The notes under the pieces were generated by a model that saw only the letters and a list, made by a program, of their open reading frames with translations, made no database searches and was not told where the DNA came from. From Quercus robur (Eukaryota; Streptophyta; Magnoliopsida; Fagales; Fagaceae): a stretch of 64,000 nt of DNA. The stretch covers positions 14,813,830 to 14,877,829 of the forward strand of contig NC_065538.1 of the NCBI RefSeq assembly GCF_932294415.1, read 5' to 3'. Below, piece by piece: positions 46,483 to 59,052 of the stretch (positions within the stretch are counted from its first letter, which is position 1; every line of letters starts with the position of its first letter). The translations under genes and the position numbers were made by a program.

Positions 46483-47640
46483 AAGGTTTTTGTTTCACTC
46501 CAAATCCACCATTCAATTTCCTTCCAACGTCGAAGTAAATGGAGAAAGAGTGAAATAGATAGTTTAAATTTTAATTAAAAAAATGTTTTTAAAAAAATTT
46601 TGAAATCATTTCCTTCATCTTTTTCCTCTTAACCAAACAACTTGAAGGATGAGATTTTTCTCTTTTCTTCCATTTCCTCTCCTTTCCTTCTTTCAATTTA
46701 TTTTCCTTTCTCTTACCCTCAATTTTGCCTAACATAGTGTTGAGCTCAATTGGGCTCTTGCGAAAGTTGAGGCCGGAAACTAACTTCTCAAGCATTTGCA
46801 TATCATACACGTTTCATCTTACCTTTTTTATAATTCTCTTTTAATATTAGCCTCCTTGCTAAATTTTAAGGATGAAAAAATCAGATAGTTAATAATTCCC
46901 TTTATATTTTTTATTTTTGTCCTTACGTTTATATAAGTTATAAGGGTGAGATTATTTAAAAAAAGAAAAATAATAATAATAATAAATGAATATTAAAAAA
47001 GCTAAAGAGAAGTACTAACTTCATAATGCAATGTCTTAGGTCATATGAATATCTTTGTTTTAGCTTTTTATTATGATTATTGAGGATTAAAACTAGTAAT
47101 TTGACTTTGGTTGATTAGATGAAAACCCAACTCAATCCCAAGCAGTCCAAAAGAGAATTCATATCAAGCTGAGCTATTTCAAAATTGGCATAAAAATGGA
47201 CAATGCCCAGAGGGAACAGTCCCCATAAGACGAACAGAAGAAAATGAATGGATACCACATAGAAGAACACAACTTAATCATAGCTTTTATGATTCCAGTG
47301 GTCATGAGGTATAATCCTATTCTATCAAATGACATGATATTTTTACATATATAAAATTATGTCATATTTGTATTCTTTAAACTAATTACAGTCAGAGTTA
47401 ATCTATTTCATTTATAAATTAAAATTTATTTCTTACATATGAGTTTGATATTTTGAACTAATTTGCCGCTGTCAAATTGGAGGGTGGCAAATATTATGGA
47501 GCACGAGCATCATTATACGTATGGAGCCCTTTTGTTTCTTATGGAGAATTTAGTCTTGCTCAAATATGGGTTGCATCAGGTGCTTCTGGAGAGTTAAACA
47601 CTGTGAAAGCTGGATGGAGGGTAAGTTTGTAAATTTATGG

Positions 47641-47646
47641 TGTAAA

Positions 47647-47684
<38 letters not shown>

Positions 47685-47690
47685 ATATAT
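47641..47690. repeat. TA microsatellite
   Basis: An alternating TA run of about 35 bp in the intron after neprosin exon 4. Confidence 0.9.
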
Positions 47691-48693
47691 ATTGGCTGTT
47701 AATTAAACAAGACATATTACACCAGAGGCAAAATGAGTAAAGAATCATCAACTTCACGAGAACCAAAAATGAAAGTTTAAAACCAAAAACTTTGATATTA
47801 TTAGAAACTTGTGCTATTTGAATGCAATTAAGAAAATTGATATAAATTTTATAATTAATAAGTTGATAAACATTTCATTTCATTGTTTCAGGTTACTTCA
47901 CGTGACAGCAAAACAAGGTTTTTCACATATTGTTTCAGGTTAATTTGTTTATTCCCTTTCAAATAGAAGTAAAATTTGCATTAGAATAGTTACCCTTACC
48001 ATGTAACAGCAGTTAGTAAGTAAAATATTTCATGCAAGTGTTTCTTGAACTAACTTATTCTTGTTCTTGTAATTAAGAGCGATGGCTACCAAAATGAAGG
48101 ATGCGTCAATCTTGAATGTCCTGGTTTCGTGCAAGTAAACCAAAAATTTGCCCTTGGTTCTCCCATAGAACCTGTTTCCAACGCTACGCTTCAATTTGAT
48201 ATAGGCATAGCCATCTACAAGGTAATACATAATTTTATCTCCTAAAACAGTTATTCTAATATAAATAAATTCACAATTTTTTTTTTCTAACTACTAAAAT
48301 GACATTCAATGATTTTTTTTTTCTTTTACTGAGGATATATGAAAATTGTGGGGACTATATGAAAATGAATAAATAATATTACTCCAATAAAAAATTACAA
48401 ATTTTTTTTTTTAGAGAATCAGGCAAAGCACAGAAATGTATAACATAATATGATTTCTATTCATCTTTGTTTTGTGCTTGTATATGAAATTTGATAAATA
48501 TGGTTGTTATTAATAAAAATTTATAATGAATAAGCCTTTATATGGAGCTATATATCCTAGAATACTACATTTAATTATTATATATGATTGTGTTTGTAAC
48601 TTTGTATATGTAATTAGGAAAATGTTTGGTAACCACTAATAGAAAGATGACATATGTCCCATCATGTGCATTTCACATGACAAAGATAAATAT

Positions 48694-49270
48694 TGTTGGG
48701 GAAAATTCCTAAATCCCCTGAATGTCATTGCGTGAATTAAAATAAATAACTAGCAAAAAATAGTAATATTATGGAAACAAAAATTTCAACAAGCACCAAT
48801 AGAAATATAACCATACAAGAATACCAAATCTTACGAGTAAAACTCTCTAGTATAGAGGGAAAATATACATGGCAACTCCGAAAAATCCATTATAAAAATA
48901 GAGATTACAATTCTCAAATTTATGCCAAATTTGAGTTAACAACACAATCTCACTACAAAACTAGTAGCAAAAATCTTCCCTTTGAATACTTTAGCTCTCA
49001 TAGGTTATAGCACTTAGAAACCTTCAAGAGAACTCCACCAATTTATCTTCTCGTGTGTAACTTGAGTAAAGAAAACTGTCTTTTTTCTTTTTCACTCTCA
49101 CTCACTCATTGTGTTTCTCTCTTCAGTTTTGGACTCCACTCACACATACTCTCTATCTTTCTCTGTTTTTCTTTCTGCCCCTCTCTGATTTTCCTCTTTA
49201 GCTCTCAATAACCAAAAATGGCTGAATGGCCTCTTTTCTTCTTTTCTTCCTCAGCGTGTGAGAAGGACAA
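48694..49270 (-). mobile_element. Partial Copia LTR in a neprosin intron
   Basis: It starts TGTTGGGGAAAATTCC and follows the LTRs at 52157 and 60415 closely (AATACCAAATCTTAC, CCTTTGAATACTTTAGCTC, CTCCACCAATTTATCTTC, TCAGCGTGTGAGAAGG). Similarity is lost near 49262, before the expected CCCAACA end, so the copy is truncated or its tail has diverged. It is older-looking than the full-length element. The frame at 48771-49010 is LTR sequence, not a gene. Strand is given by comparison with the complete element. Confidence 0.75.
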
Positions 49271-49915
49271 AGGACTTAGGGGAAAATTTATACCATTATA
49301 GTTCTCTAAAAATATATTTCCAAAGTATTACTCTTTCTAAAATACATGCTAAGACAAGGACTTTGGGGAAAATACTTTTGACTCTTTATAAAACCGTTGT
49401 CATACTCAGCCATTATATAATTCCAATCATAACCAAGCAAAACTGACATTTCCTAGGGGAGATTTTATAGTCTATAAAATTTGTGTACACGCCTTGCTCA
49501 CTAAATTCTTGAACTTATTATATGCTTCAGGAGAATGGAAATTGGTGGCTCCAAGTGCAAGATCTGGTACTTGGGTATTGGCCTGACTCCATCTTCAAAT
49601 ATTTAGCGAGTAGTGCTACAAAATTAGTTGGGGTGGAGAGGTTTACAACTCGGAACCGAATGGTAATCACACAAGGACTCAAATGGGGAGCGGCCATTTC
49701 GGCAATGAAGGCGGTGGAAAAGCAAGTTTTTTTTTCGAAATATTGAATATACCGATGACAGTGGCAAGTTCAGAGATGTGGAGCCTCAAAGTCTGAATAC
49801 ATTGGCAACAAGGCCATCTTGCTATAATGTAAAAGTAGAAAATAATACCAATGGAGGCTATGGAACTCATTTTTATTTCGGGGGTCCTGGCTATTCAACA
49901 CAATGTGCAAAGTAA

Positions 49916-51286
49916 TAATTCACATATTGTTGAGATCTCATAAAGGTGAAAAAGTTTTGGTTTACACAGTTATCATTTGACTTACTATTGTTGTTTGTGG
50001 TCCAATTATATTTTCTATAATATCCTTGAGGCACAATTTTATTTTTTTTAATGAATCTGTAACTTCATAAACAAACCAAACTAAGACAACAAGTCAAATG
50101 CTGCGCTACTGAGAAGCTCCAAAATTGTAAAGTTGTTATTTACAATTATTTTGTATTGGCTTTAATTCCATGCTAAATTTGATTGTATTTTTGTTCAATC
50201 ATATGTACCTTGTATTTTATGTGGGATTTTATTGTATGAGTTATGTGTGAGAAAGAGTGTGAAGACTCAAGCGCCTATTTAAAACAAAGTGGATTTCGTT
50301 TGAAGTTTCGCTAGAAGATATCCCACGAAGTGAGCCATGTGCAAAGCACATGACTGGAATGCAAAGAGTCATGACAGCTAGTTTTCACGAGTAATTTGCG
50401 GGTAAAGCCTTCCCATGCAATATCCGCGAAATATTCTGTTTTGCTATTTTGGCATATCTACTACACCATGTCTTGACCCACACTATATATACCCACACAT
50501 TGTGAGGAATGCTTTTTAGAGAGAAAACCCTGGATATTACCCTTGAGAGTTAGAGATTACTATACCCACAATCCTCTACACAATTCTTTGTGGTTTTCCT
50601 CAACTCCTATCTCTCCATATCCAAATCCTTGAGTGGTTGATAGCCCAAACATTTACCACACCTATTCTAAGTATAAAGTGAGGTTTTGGTGCTGTTGGGA
50701 AGCATTGGAAGAAGCCAATTTTTTGGCAGATGCAATCGGACTGAATTGCGTGATCCAGAGAGCTAAAGAAGACAAGTCTTCATCAAGTCAGTTGGTAGCA
50801 AGAGCTTGGGGGACTCAAGTATATGGGGTAGACTAGGCTAGGAGGGTCTTTTGTTATTCATGTACTCCAACTTATTCTCTAGTGGATCGATTTACTGCTT
50901 GGAGGGCGACAGAGAGGTTTTTCATCGAGTTTTTCAGTTTTCACTTCAATAATATATCGCGGTGTTATCTTGTGTTTGCATCCTTCTTGCCTACTCTTTT
51001 AACTTTCATTTTATTGCTGTTATTTGATGAAAATGGATTAGAGTAGTTTTATTGTGTGTTTGCTTGCACTTACTCTTATTCCGCACTTAATTAAGTTAGA
51101 GTGAAATCAACTGGGCTGTAATTTTTAATTTGGGGTCTAAACAAGCTCTTGTGTTTTTGCACAAATTCAAACTTTCAAAAATTAACAAAAGAGTCAGAAT
51201 TGCTATTGGAACCACACAAAAAGTAACCTAATAGAAGCCTCATTAGGTTAACTGAGTGAATGAGAAGAACATAAAAACTCTTTCTT
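49916..51286. other. 3' flank of neprosin pseudogene B; unclassified LTR-like block
   Basis: No host gene is recognised. At about 50330-51000 an organised, less AT-rich stretch has a TATA-like box (CACTATATATACCCACA near 50480), a following GAGAGAAAACCCT leader and the phrase GATCGATTTACTGCTTGGAGG, which recalls retrotransposon LTRs. Ends could not be fixed. The 67-codon frame at 50633 is not supported. Confidence 0.35.
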
Positions 51287-51289
51287 CTA

Positions 51290-51575
51290 CCAGCAAGATA
51301 GGGTTAATGAAGGAATGAAGTCCGAGTGATCTTCTTTGATAGGGTCCGTGGAGTTTTCGTGTGCATAGCTAATGGCTTGAAGGACTAAATCAGGGACATA
51401 TTTGACTAATTTAGAGAGTACGGAGGTGCGGGCAGCCTTGGAGTTCGAGAGGCAAGAAAGGCTGGACTGGATGAGATTCAAAGCTTCGGTGTTGCTCCAA
51501 ATGGGTGATTGAATTCTTGGTGATGGTGGATGATTGATCCTTATCATTGGAGCGAGAGGTGGGTGCATCTCTTCT
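51290..51575 (-). pseudogene. DUF627/DUF629 gene fragment, copy 3 (5' end only)
   Basis: About 95 codons match the start of copy 2: RDAPTSRSNDKDQSST in one frame, then EALNLIQSSLSCLSNSKAARTSVLSKLVKYVPD and AISYAHENSTDPI in another, so at least one frameshift is present. The sequence then ends near 51290 with no further exons. The upstream flank (to 52156 and again from 61204) is also shared with copy 2. It is a truncated segmental-duplication copy. Confidence 0.85.
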
Positions 51576-52156
51576 GCTAATTTTGGAGGGAAATGGAGAG
51601 AGAATAGAGAAAAAAGAGTTGTTTTGAATTGAAGAATATTGACTGTGTTGGGTTGGCAAGTGGAAAAAGGTTCAGTTATTAAATATAGGTGAATAATTGA
51701 GACATGTAAGTTAATATTCTAACTATTAAAATGCTTTTACAAGTGAAAGTTTATAGATACAAAAATCTGATAAAAAGTTTCACACCCACTAAGCTGGCAA
51801 ATTGTTAATGGTAGCTAAAAAAATTATGCCAGTGGTAGTTCTAAATAAGAACAATTAAAAGTTTGTTAACTCAACCATTGTAAATAATATTGTACAATTT
51901 CTTATATTTTTAATATTGCTATTTTACAATAAAAAATAAGTCCATAAATTTCCAAATTCTAGGTGCTTAGTGGGTCATCATTTTTTAGAGTGAAAGAGCT
52001 GATTTCAAGTACCTGAGAAGTGCCACTGTTGGGCACTCTCACGCATTAGTTGTGCCAATGTAGTAAGAATTGTCGAGTGGAATTAGTGAGTTTGAGTTGG
52101 AATTCCCTTTAGCATGATCCCTCGTTAAATTAAGGACGGATATGGCTTGGGTCCAA

Positions 52157-52239
52157 TGTTGGGGAAAAATCCTAATCCTCTCAATATCTATGTGTGAATT
52201 AAAATATATAACTACCAAGCAATAGCAATATTATGGAAA

Positions 52240-52282
<43 letters not shown>

Positions 52283-52536
52283 CATCAAGCACCACACAAC
52301 CACAATTGTAACACCCCGACCCAATTTTTATAATTAAACTATGTGTTTAAGTGGTTAAGTATTATTAATATTTTAAGCCACTTACTTACAAAAATTAATA
52401 TAAGAGTATTTAATAAGCATATTATTTTATAATGCCATTAAATGAGAATTGTAAAGATTATAAATAATTGAAATGGCTATTTGTATTATAAATATATACT
52501 TAGTATGTGCAAAACTATATTAAGTGATTAAGTTAT

Positions 52537-52576
<40 letters not shown>

Positions 52577-55500
52577 GTTGTTGGTGTTTTACCTATGTAT
52601 GATGCATGAGATATTATAGAACATGTATGTCATTTTAATGTGATGGTATAACTTTATAAAGGTAAGGATATATATATGTGTGTGTAAAATAATATTAGTC
52701 TTGTAGATAAGTGTGAATGCAAAGAAAAAATAAAAAGGTGGAAAAGTGGGTGTGATTTTCTTCCTAGCATCCCACGTATTCCACCCCAATTTGTCCACAT
52801 TTCTTACCTTCTTTTTGTGCCCCAAAAGTCTCCTTCTTATCCTATTTTGCTGGCTGCCTCAGACCAGAAAGTCCAGCTCCTTTACTTCTTTCTGTATTCC
52901 TCTTTCTTTGCTCTTCTTTCTCTCTTCTTACTTTGCTTCTACACGGCAGACCTCCCTTTCTCACCAACACAAAATATCCCTCTCTAAAGAAGAAATTAAA
53001 GGGTTAACACTAAAATTTCAGTTTCAAATTGTTGGGGGTAAGTAATCAAAACTTTATTTGTTTATTTCTACTTCCTTAACCTCTATTCTGATTTTATAGG
53101 CTGAATTATGATTCTGTTTTAGTGATTTGAGGGTTTGATGATATTATGGTTTATTTAATGTTTAATAACATATTTTAGTATGTTAATTATAGGTATAAAA
53201 ATACCCAAATGAAATTAAGGCCTATTGCTATTTGTTGATGATTTTGTAAGAATATGTACTGAAGCTGTCACTGTGACAGATTCTGTGTTCATGCATGTTA
53301 AATTATGTATTAAATTGTATATAGTGAATTTGGATGCTAGGGATAATTCCTATGAAACCTAAGACACTTGTGGTTGTTATTGAATTGGTATCACAGCATT
53401 TGGATTAATATAAAAATAATGGTTTAATTTATAAGTTGCATGAAATTCTGTCAGGACAAATTTGAGTACGTTGTCTTGTATGATTTTTAATAAATCATGG
53501 GTGTGTGCTTTGACTCCGAAATTTTTATGATATATACTGGACATACAGGGGAGTAGTTATATAAAATTTCATGACAATTGGATGTGTTTGAGAAGCCCGT
53601 TTGTATTTTTCAAATAGAGCATATGCTGCTGGAATGAGCAGTGAACAACATATGCTACACCCGAATTTGTGGATTTAATTCTCGAGTTAGGGTGTATATT
53701 TTGAGCTATAATTTAATGAGCTCATCCTTTGGTATGTTTGAAGCATATATAAATTTTATGGATTGGTTTCTCTATGGTTTGGCTGCAAATGTGTTTGATG
53801 ATTGTATCATATGTTTTGGGGAACTTTATGTGATGGGAATTAGGATTTCCTTGATTCTAAGAGATAGGTTTGGAGATGAATGTGTACATCTATGACAAGG
53901 AAATTATGGATAGTAATAAGCTTTGATTTATGATTTAGGTGTTACCAGCATCCAGGTTTAAGCTCCTTCGACTTTAGGCTCTTGGTTCCTCTGCTTTCAG
54001 GTAAGGGATAAGTTATATGGGCATTTGGTAAGTCATGAGGTTATTTTAAAGTATATTATGCATTAAAATGTTTTTGATTAGAGATATGACATGTAATCAT
54101 TATTCTGACAAAGATATGTTCATGAGCTTTCGAAAAACTTAAGTATATGATTTAAGCATATTAATGCTATTACTGATTTCACGAACATGATGTTTAAAGA
54201 AAAGAATGGAAATGTTATTATCATGAAATGTCATGCAAAACAAGAAATTTCAGTATGATGTAAAGTATAAAATGTTTTCGGGTTATGTCCTCTGGTGATC
54301 TGAACTTTGCTAGTAGGGGTTAATTATTAGCTTTCCATGGAAAATGTTATATGATTGGCCATTAAGTGGGACTGGCTCTGCTGTACCCGCCCCTTGTTGG
54401 TTATGGCCAACTTGTGGGGGAAGCCAACCTACCCCCATGGTTGGAAGATATGTATTATGATGTGATCCCGAGAATACCTAGTATTGTGGGGAATGCTGGA
54501 TGCCTAGCACCGTAGTGCTAGAAGCCTCCTAAATAAGTACAGACTTATCAGATATGGGCTAACCAATAAGTTATTTATGAACAACTATGTTATGTTATTA
54601 ATCATGAGAGAATTATTTTGTTTAAATGCATTGTGAAAAGTGAAAACTCTCATGGCAAGAAGAAGTTTCTAATGAAAAGAAATTCTGTTCATTAAAGATA
54701 AAAGTTTCTGAAAATTTTGATATGCTATAAAGGTAAAGTTTCTGATGAAAGTACAAGTTATGTTTAAAAGTTATCAGATATCTGTTTTTATGAAACGTTA
54801 AGTTTTATGATCATGAAAGTTATAGTATTCTATGAGAAGAAGTTTATAAAGAAAAGTTTTCTTATTAGTCAAGATGTTTCTAGCTTAATACAAAGTTGCC
54901 AATTATCTGATTTAAGTTAAAATAATTATCTTGTAATGAAAATATATGTATGGCGACTTTGTAGGAAGTGAAAGAAGTTTAATCCGAAAGGTTTTAGTAA
55001 TATTAAACCGATAAGAAAAAGGAGAACAATTATTTCCTATGACGAGCGTATAAGCTATTATTATGAATAGTATAAAGTACTATGCATGAAAAGATGTTCT
55101 CCTGTTCGAATATTCATAAAATGAAATGATTTGGTTACATGCATCCTTATTGAATTCTCATATATCTTACCTTTACTGAGCTGTGTAGCTCACCCCTTCC
55201 ACTCTTTCAGTTAGCAGGTTTTATTTTGGAGTAGAGGGAGCCTTAGTCAAGTTTTGGAAGGAGCTGGTTTAGTTTTATATGTATAGATCCTAAACTAGCA
55301 ATATGATGTTTAGATTTGTAGCATTGTTTATTTTAGATCTAATGAAAGTGTATACCTTAAAGTATTAAGAGATGTATTATATGAAATTCCGAATTTGACC
55401 AAGTGGTGAATTATGTTATTCTTTGGAGTACAATGTAGATGCTCTGAATGTCAAGTGAAAGGTTATATCATTTAAGTAAAGAAACAAAAATGAAAAGAAT

Positions 55501-56314
55501 GAGGAAAGCTTTTGTAAAAGTTTTCAAAAAGTTAAGTTGGTTATTGTTAATATCAGGTTTAGGCTTGATATTAGCATGCCGGTCATGGTCACAAATCCGG
55601 GTACCGGGTTTGGGGTGTGACAACAACCACACAAGAACACCAAATCTTACATGAAAAACCCTCTAGTGTAGAGGGAAAAACCATGGGGCAGTTCGGAAAA
55701 ATATCCACTATAAATAGAAATTACAATTATCAAGTTTATGCTAAACTTGAGTCCACAATAAATTGGATATACAACAAATAAATCTCAAAGAGTAAATACT
55801 ATCTCAATACAAAACCAGTAGCAAAATCTTCCTCTGAATACTTCAACTCTCCATGGTTGCAGCACTCAAAAACTCCATGAGAACTCCACCAATTTATCTT
55901 CCTTGTGTGTAACTTAAGCAAAGAAAAATGTCTCCTTTTTCTTTTTCACTCTCTCACACTCTCACTGTGTTTTTCTCTATCTTTTCGGACTGCACCTCCT
56001 GAAGCTCTCATTGTATTTTTCTCACAATGGCCGAATGGCACCCTTGCTTCAGCACTTCTCTCAAGTGTGTTTCTCTCTGTCACACACACTGGCTGAATGG
56101 CCCTTTTTTTCTTTCTTTTCTTCTTTTCAGTTTTAGCGTGTCTCACATGCCTAAGTCACTGCCCAAGAAATGGCATGCTGACTTTGGAAGCTTTGCATCA
56201 CTTCTCATTAAATGGAAAGCTGAATTTGAAGACTCTTGGAACCAAGCTCATAAATGAGCTTTGACAAGGCATGGCAAGCAAGTGGGTTGGACCTACACGG
56301 TAAGCCACCCAACA
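52157..56314 (-). repeat. Copia 3' LTR, interrupted by a solo LTR
   Basis: The parts 52157-52306 and 55623-56314 together match the intact LTR at 60415-61203. The first part also carries an A run of about 40 bp (52242-52280). The interruption is the 3.3-kb element at 52307-55622. Confidence 0.9.
52307..55622. mobile_element. Solo LTR, about 3.3 kb, nested in the Copia LTR
   Basis: It begins TGTAACACCCCGACCC and ends GGGGTGTGACA, with TG...CA termini forming an imperfect inverted repeat, as in Ty3/gypsy LTRs. The flanking pentamers ACAAT (52302-52306) and ACAAC (55623-55627) differ by one base. The uninterrupted LTR at 60415 shows the empty site. It contains a TA run at 52541-52568 and a promoter-like CT-rich region near 52880, but no retroelement proteins. 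The frames at 52746, 53641 and 55448 are not considered genes. Confidence 0.75.
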
Positions 56315-56328
56315 ATCTTCCCCCCAGC
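56315..56328 (-). other. Copia polypurine tract
   Basis: On the minus strand a G-rich purine run, GGGGGGAAGAT, lies directly before the 3' LTR. It is the expected primer for plus-strand DNA synthesis. Confidence 0.8.
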
Positions 56329-56359
56329 CCACTACGGAGGAGATCTTTAACCCAAGTCT

Positions 56360-57865
56360 TCAATCAGAGTTCATGCCAGCCAACCCGACACAAAGCTTTA
56401 GCTTCTCTCTTGACACAACCTTAGTCAACATGTCAGCTGGATTTTTATCTGTGTGAATCTTCTCTAATTCAAATGACTGTTGTTCAATAACTAGTCTCAA
56501 CCAATTATATCTCACCTCAATGTGCTTCGAGCGTGAATGGTACATAGAATTCTTACTCAAGTCTATAGCACTTTGACTATCACAATTAACTACATACCCA
56601 TCTTGCTTCAAACCCAATTCTTGGAGAAACCGTTTCAACCAAAGCATCTCTTTACCTGCTTTATTAGCTGCAATATACTCAGCTTCAGTTGTAGATAAGG
56701 CAACACACTTCTGCAATCTTGACTATCATGATACAGCTCCCCTTGCAAAAGTAAACAAATACCCCGATGTAGATTTCCTACCATCAAGATCACCTGCCCA
56801 ATCTGCATCTACATAACCCTCCAAAACTGGTTTAGAATCACCAAAAGTCAAGTACAATTTAGAGCTACCTCTCAAGTACCTGAAGATCCACTTCACTACT
56901 TCCCAGTGATCTTTACCAGGATTAACCATAAATCTGCTGACAACACCAACTACATGAGCAATATCTGGTCGTGTGCAAACCATAGCATACATTAAACTCC
57001 CAACTGCTGAGGAATAAATAGTTAATGCTATGTCTCCCTTCTCTTTCTTGGATGAAGAACAAAATTTCTTTCTTAGCTTGAAATGAGAACCAAGAGGTGT
57101 ACTGACTGGCTTGGCATGCTTCATATTGAACCTTTCAAGAATCCGCTCAATATATTTCTCTTGTGATAACCATACCTTCTTAGCTTTTCTATCAAGTAGA
57201 ATCTGCATATCCAAAATTTTCCTTGAAGGACCCAAGTCTTTCATATCAAATGACTTGAACAAGTCCTTCTTTAAATTTCCAATCACACCTGCATCTTTTC
57301 CTACTATCAACATATCATCTACATATAGTAGAAGAATAACAAATTTACCATTAGGAAATTTTTTGACATACATACAATGATCTGCATTTGTCTTTGTGTA
57401 CTTATGACCCACCATGAATGAGTCAAACTTCTTGTACCACTGTCTTGGAGCTTGCTTCAAGCCATACAAACTCTTCTTTAACTTGGAAACCATATGTTCT
57501 TTCCTTTTTACTTTGAATCCTTCTGGCTGATCCATGTGGATTTCTTCTTTCAAATCACCATGAAGAAAAGCAGTCTTCACATCAAGTTGCTCAAGCTCAA
57601 GATCCAAGCTAGCTACTAATCCCAAAACTACCCGAATAGAACTTATCTTGACTACTGGAGAGAATATCTCATCAAAGTCAATCCCTTGTTTCTGACTGAA
57701 ACCCTTGACCACCAATCGAGTTTTATACTTCACTAACTTGTCACCATCTTTCTTCAACTTGAACACCCATTTGTTTCTCAATACCCTTTTGCCTTTAGAA
57801 AGTTCCATCAAGTCATTAGTCTTATTCTTGTTCAAAGAATTCATCTCTTCATGCATAGCCTTCAA
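56360..57865 (-). pseudogene. Copia reverse transcriptase and RNase H
   Basis: The main frame (57865-56726) has NKWVFKLKKDGDKLVKYKTR, FDEIFSPVVKISSIRVVLGL, LDVKTAFLHGDLKEEI and the catalytic YVDDMLIVG. RNase H starts at YVDADWAGDLDGRKSTSG and continues in the same polyprotein in the 56716-56360 piece (CVALSTTEAEYIAANKA, SKHIEVRYNW). A stop near 56720 separates the two, replacing a tryptophan-rich WxSRLQK junction. Otherwise the motifs are complete. Confidence 0.88.
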
Positions 57866-57898
57866 CCAGCTTTGCTTATCCTTATGAGACTATACTTC

Positions 57899-58828
57899 CT
57901 AAAAACTTTCTGGCTCCCCCTTTTCAGTAATCATAGTATACTCAGTAGTGGGGTATCTAGTCGATGGACGACGCTTTCTAGTAGACCTTCTCACCTGAGG
58001 TTCTACCATCTCTAGTGAAAGAGGCTGCTCCCCCTGCTCAACACCATCTGTATCTATCACATCATCATCATCAACACTTGATGGCTCATCAGTATCAAAT
58101 TCAGTTGGTTCATCACCATAATTCTCATCTTGTACCTCTTCCGTATTTGTGGTATTATTTAAGGAAGAAGAGGCAGGTGTAAAATCAGGAACACCTTCAA
58201 CTGTAGCTTTAGGCTTCTCAGTTTTCTCAAAGTCTGCCAAGTTTTCATTCTCATGAAAAACTAAATCTCGACTTTTGATCATTTTCTTTTCTTTAAGATC
58301 CCATAGCTTGTAGCCAAATTCTGCCTCTCCATATCCAACAAATATACAAGGAGTGGATTTGTTATCAAGCTTTGATCTTTGTTCCTTAGGCACATGAACA
58401 AATGCCTTGCACCCGAATACCTTCAAGTGAGAGTAAGAAATATCTTTCCCTGTCCATACTCTTTCTACAATATCAAAATTCAAAGGAACTGATGGAGATC
58501 TATTAATTAGGTAGAATGCAATCACAACAGCTTCACCCCAGATCGACTTAGGCAGATTAGCCATTCTCAACATATATCTGATCTTCTCAACAATAGTGCG
58601 GTTCATCCTTTCTGCCACACCATTTTGCAGTGGAGTACCAGGAACTGTTTTCTCATGTCTAATGCCTTTCTCGGAGCAGTAACTCTTAAATTCATTAGAT
58701 GTGTATTCACCTCCGTTATCACTATGGAGACACTTCAAAGGCTTCCATTTCTCTCTTTCCACCATGGCATGAAATTTCTTGAAGTGCTCAAATACCTGGT
58801 CTTTTGTTTTCAAAACATAAACCCACAC
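57899..58828 (-). pseudogene. Copia integrase
   Basis: The open piece holds the integrase core after the first catalytic aspartate: LHSDNGGEYTSNEF, then GTPLQNGVAERMNRTIVE, and the GKDISYSHLKVFGCKAFVHV domain typical of Copia. The preceding segment, with the HHCC zinc region and the first part of the core, is interrupted by several stops between 59050 and 58830. Another break near 57890 separates it from reverse transcriptase. Confidence 0.85.
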
Positions 58829-59052
58829 CTTTTGTGAAGCATCATCAATAAATGTAACAAAATATTTATTGACACCTAAAGTCTTAACATCAATAGGACC
58901 ACATACATCAGAATAAACAAGATCTAATACATTGGATTTTCTAGTAGAGGGTATATTAAATGAAACTCTATGTTGTTTACCAAATAAACAAAAGTCACAA
59001 GGATTTAGTGGCGTACCTTTGGCAAAGGGAATGAGAGACTTCTTGCCAAAAT

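Larger units (their letters stand above)
38159..49915 (+). pseudogene. Neprosin (DUF239) pseudogene, copy B, split by a pararetrovirus
   Basis: Seven exon-like blocks follow the neprosin order: 38159-38278 (signal-peptide-like MYFLFALSYVIG, then an activation-peptide start), 45669-45755 (QQPALHHPF region), 47119-47308 (LFQNWHKNGQCPEGTVPIRR), 47462-47620 (YYGARASLYVWSP, EFSLAQIWVASG), 47892-47938, 48080-48221 (CPGFVQVNQKFALGSPIEP) and 49531-49915 (GNWWLQVQDLVLGYWP, ending HFYFGGPGYSTQCAK). Neprosins are secreted plant prolyl endopeptidases made as proproteins. Visible lesions: a 7.2-kb viral insert in intron 1, one extra A at the start of exon 3, loss of the AG acceptor with an in-frame TAA before exon 4, a 1-bp loss near 49627, and a length change in the T run at 49728-49737. 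No functional protein can result. A MITE and a partial LTR also sit in its introns. Confidence 0.88.

Noticed and set aside
52746-53045. 99-codon hydrophobic frame in the nested solo LTR
   Set aside because: It sits in the CT-rich promoter-like part of the LTR and has no domain.
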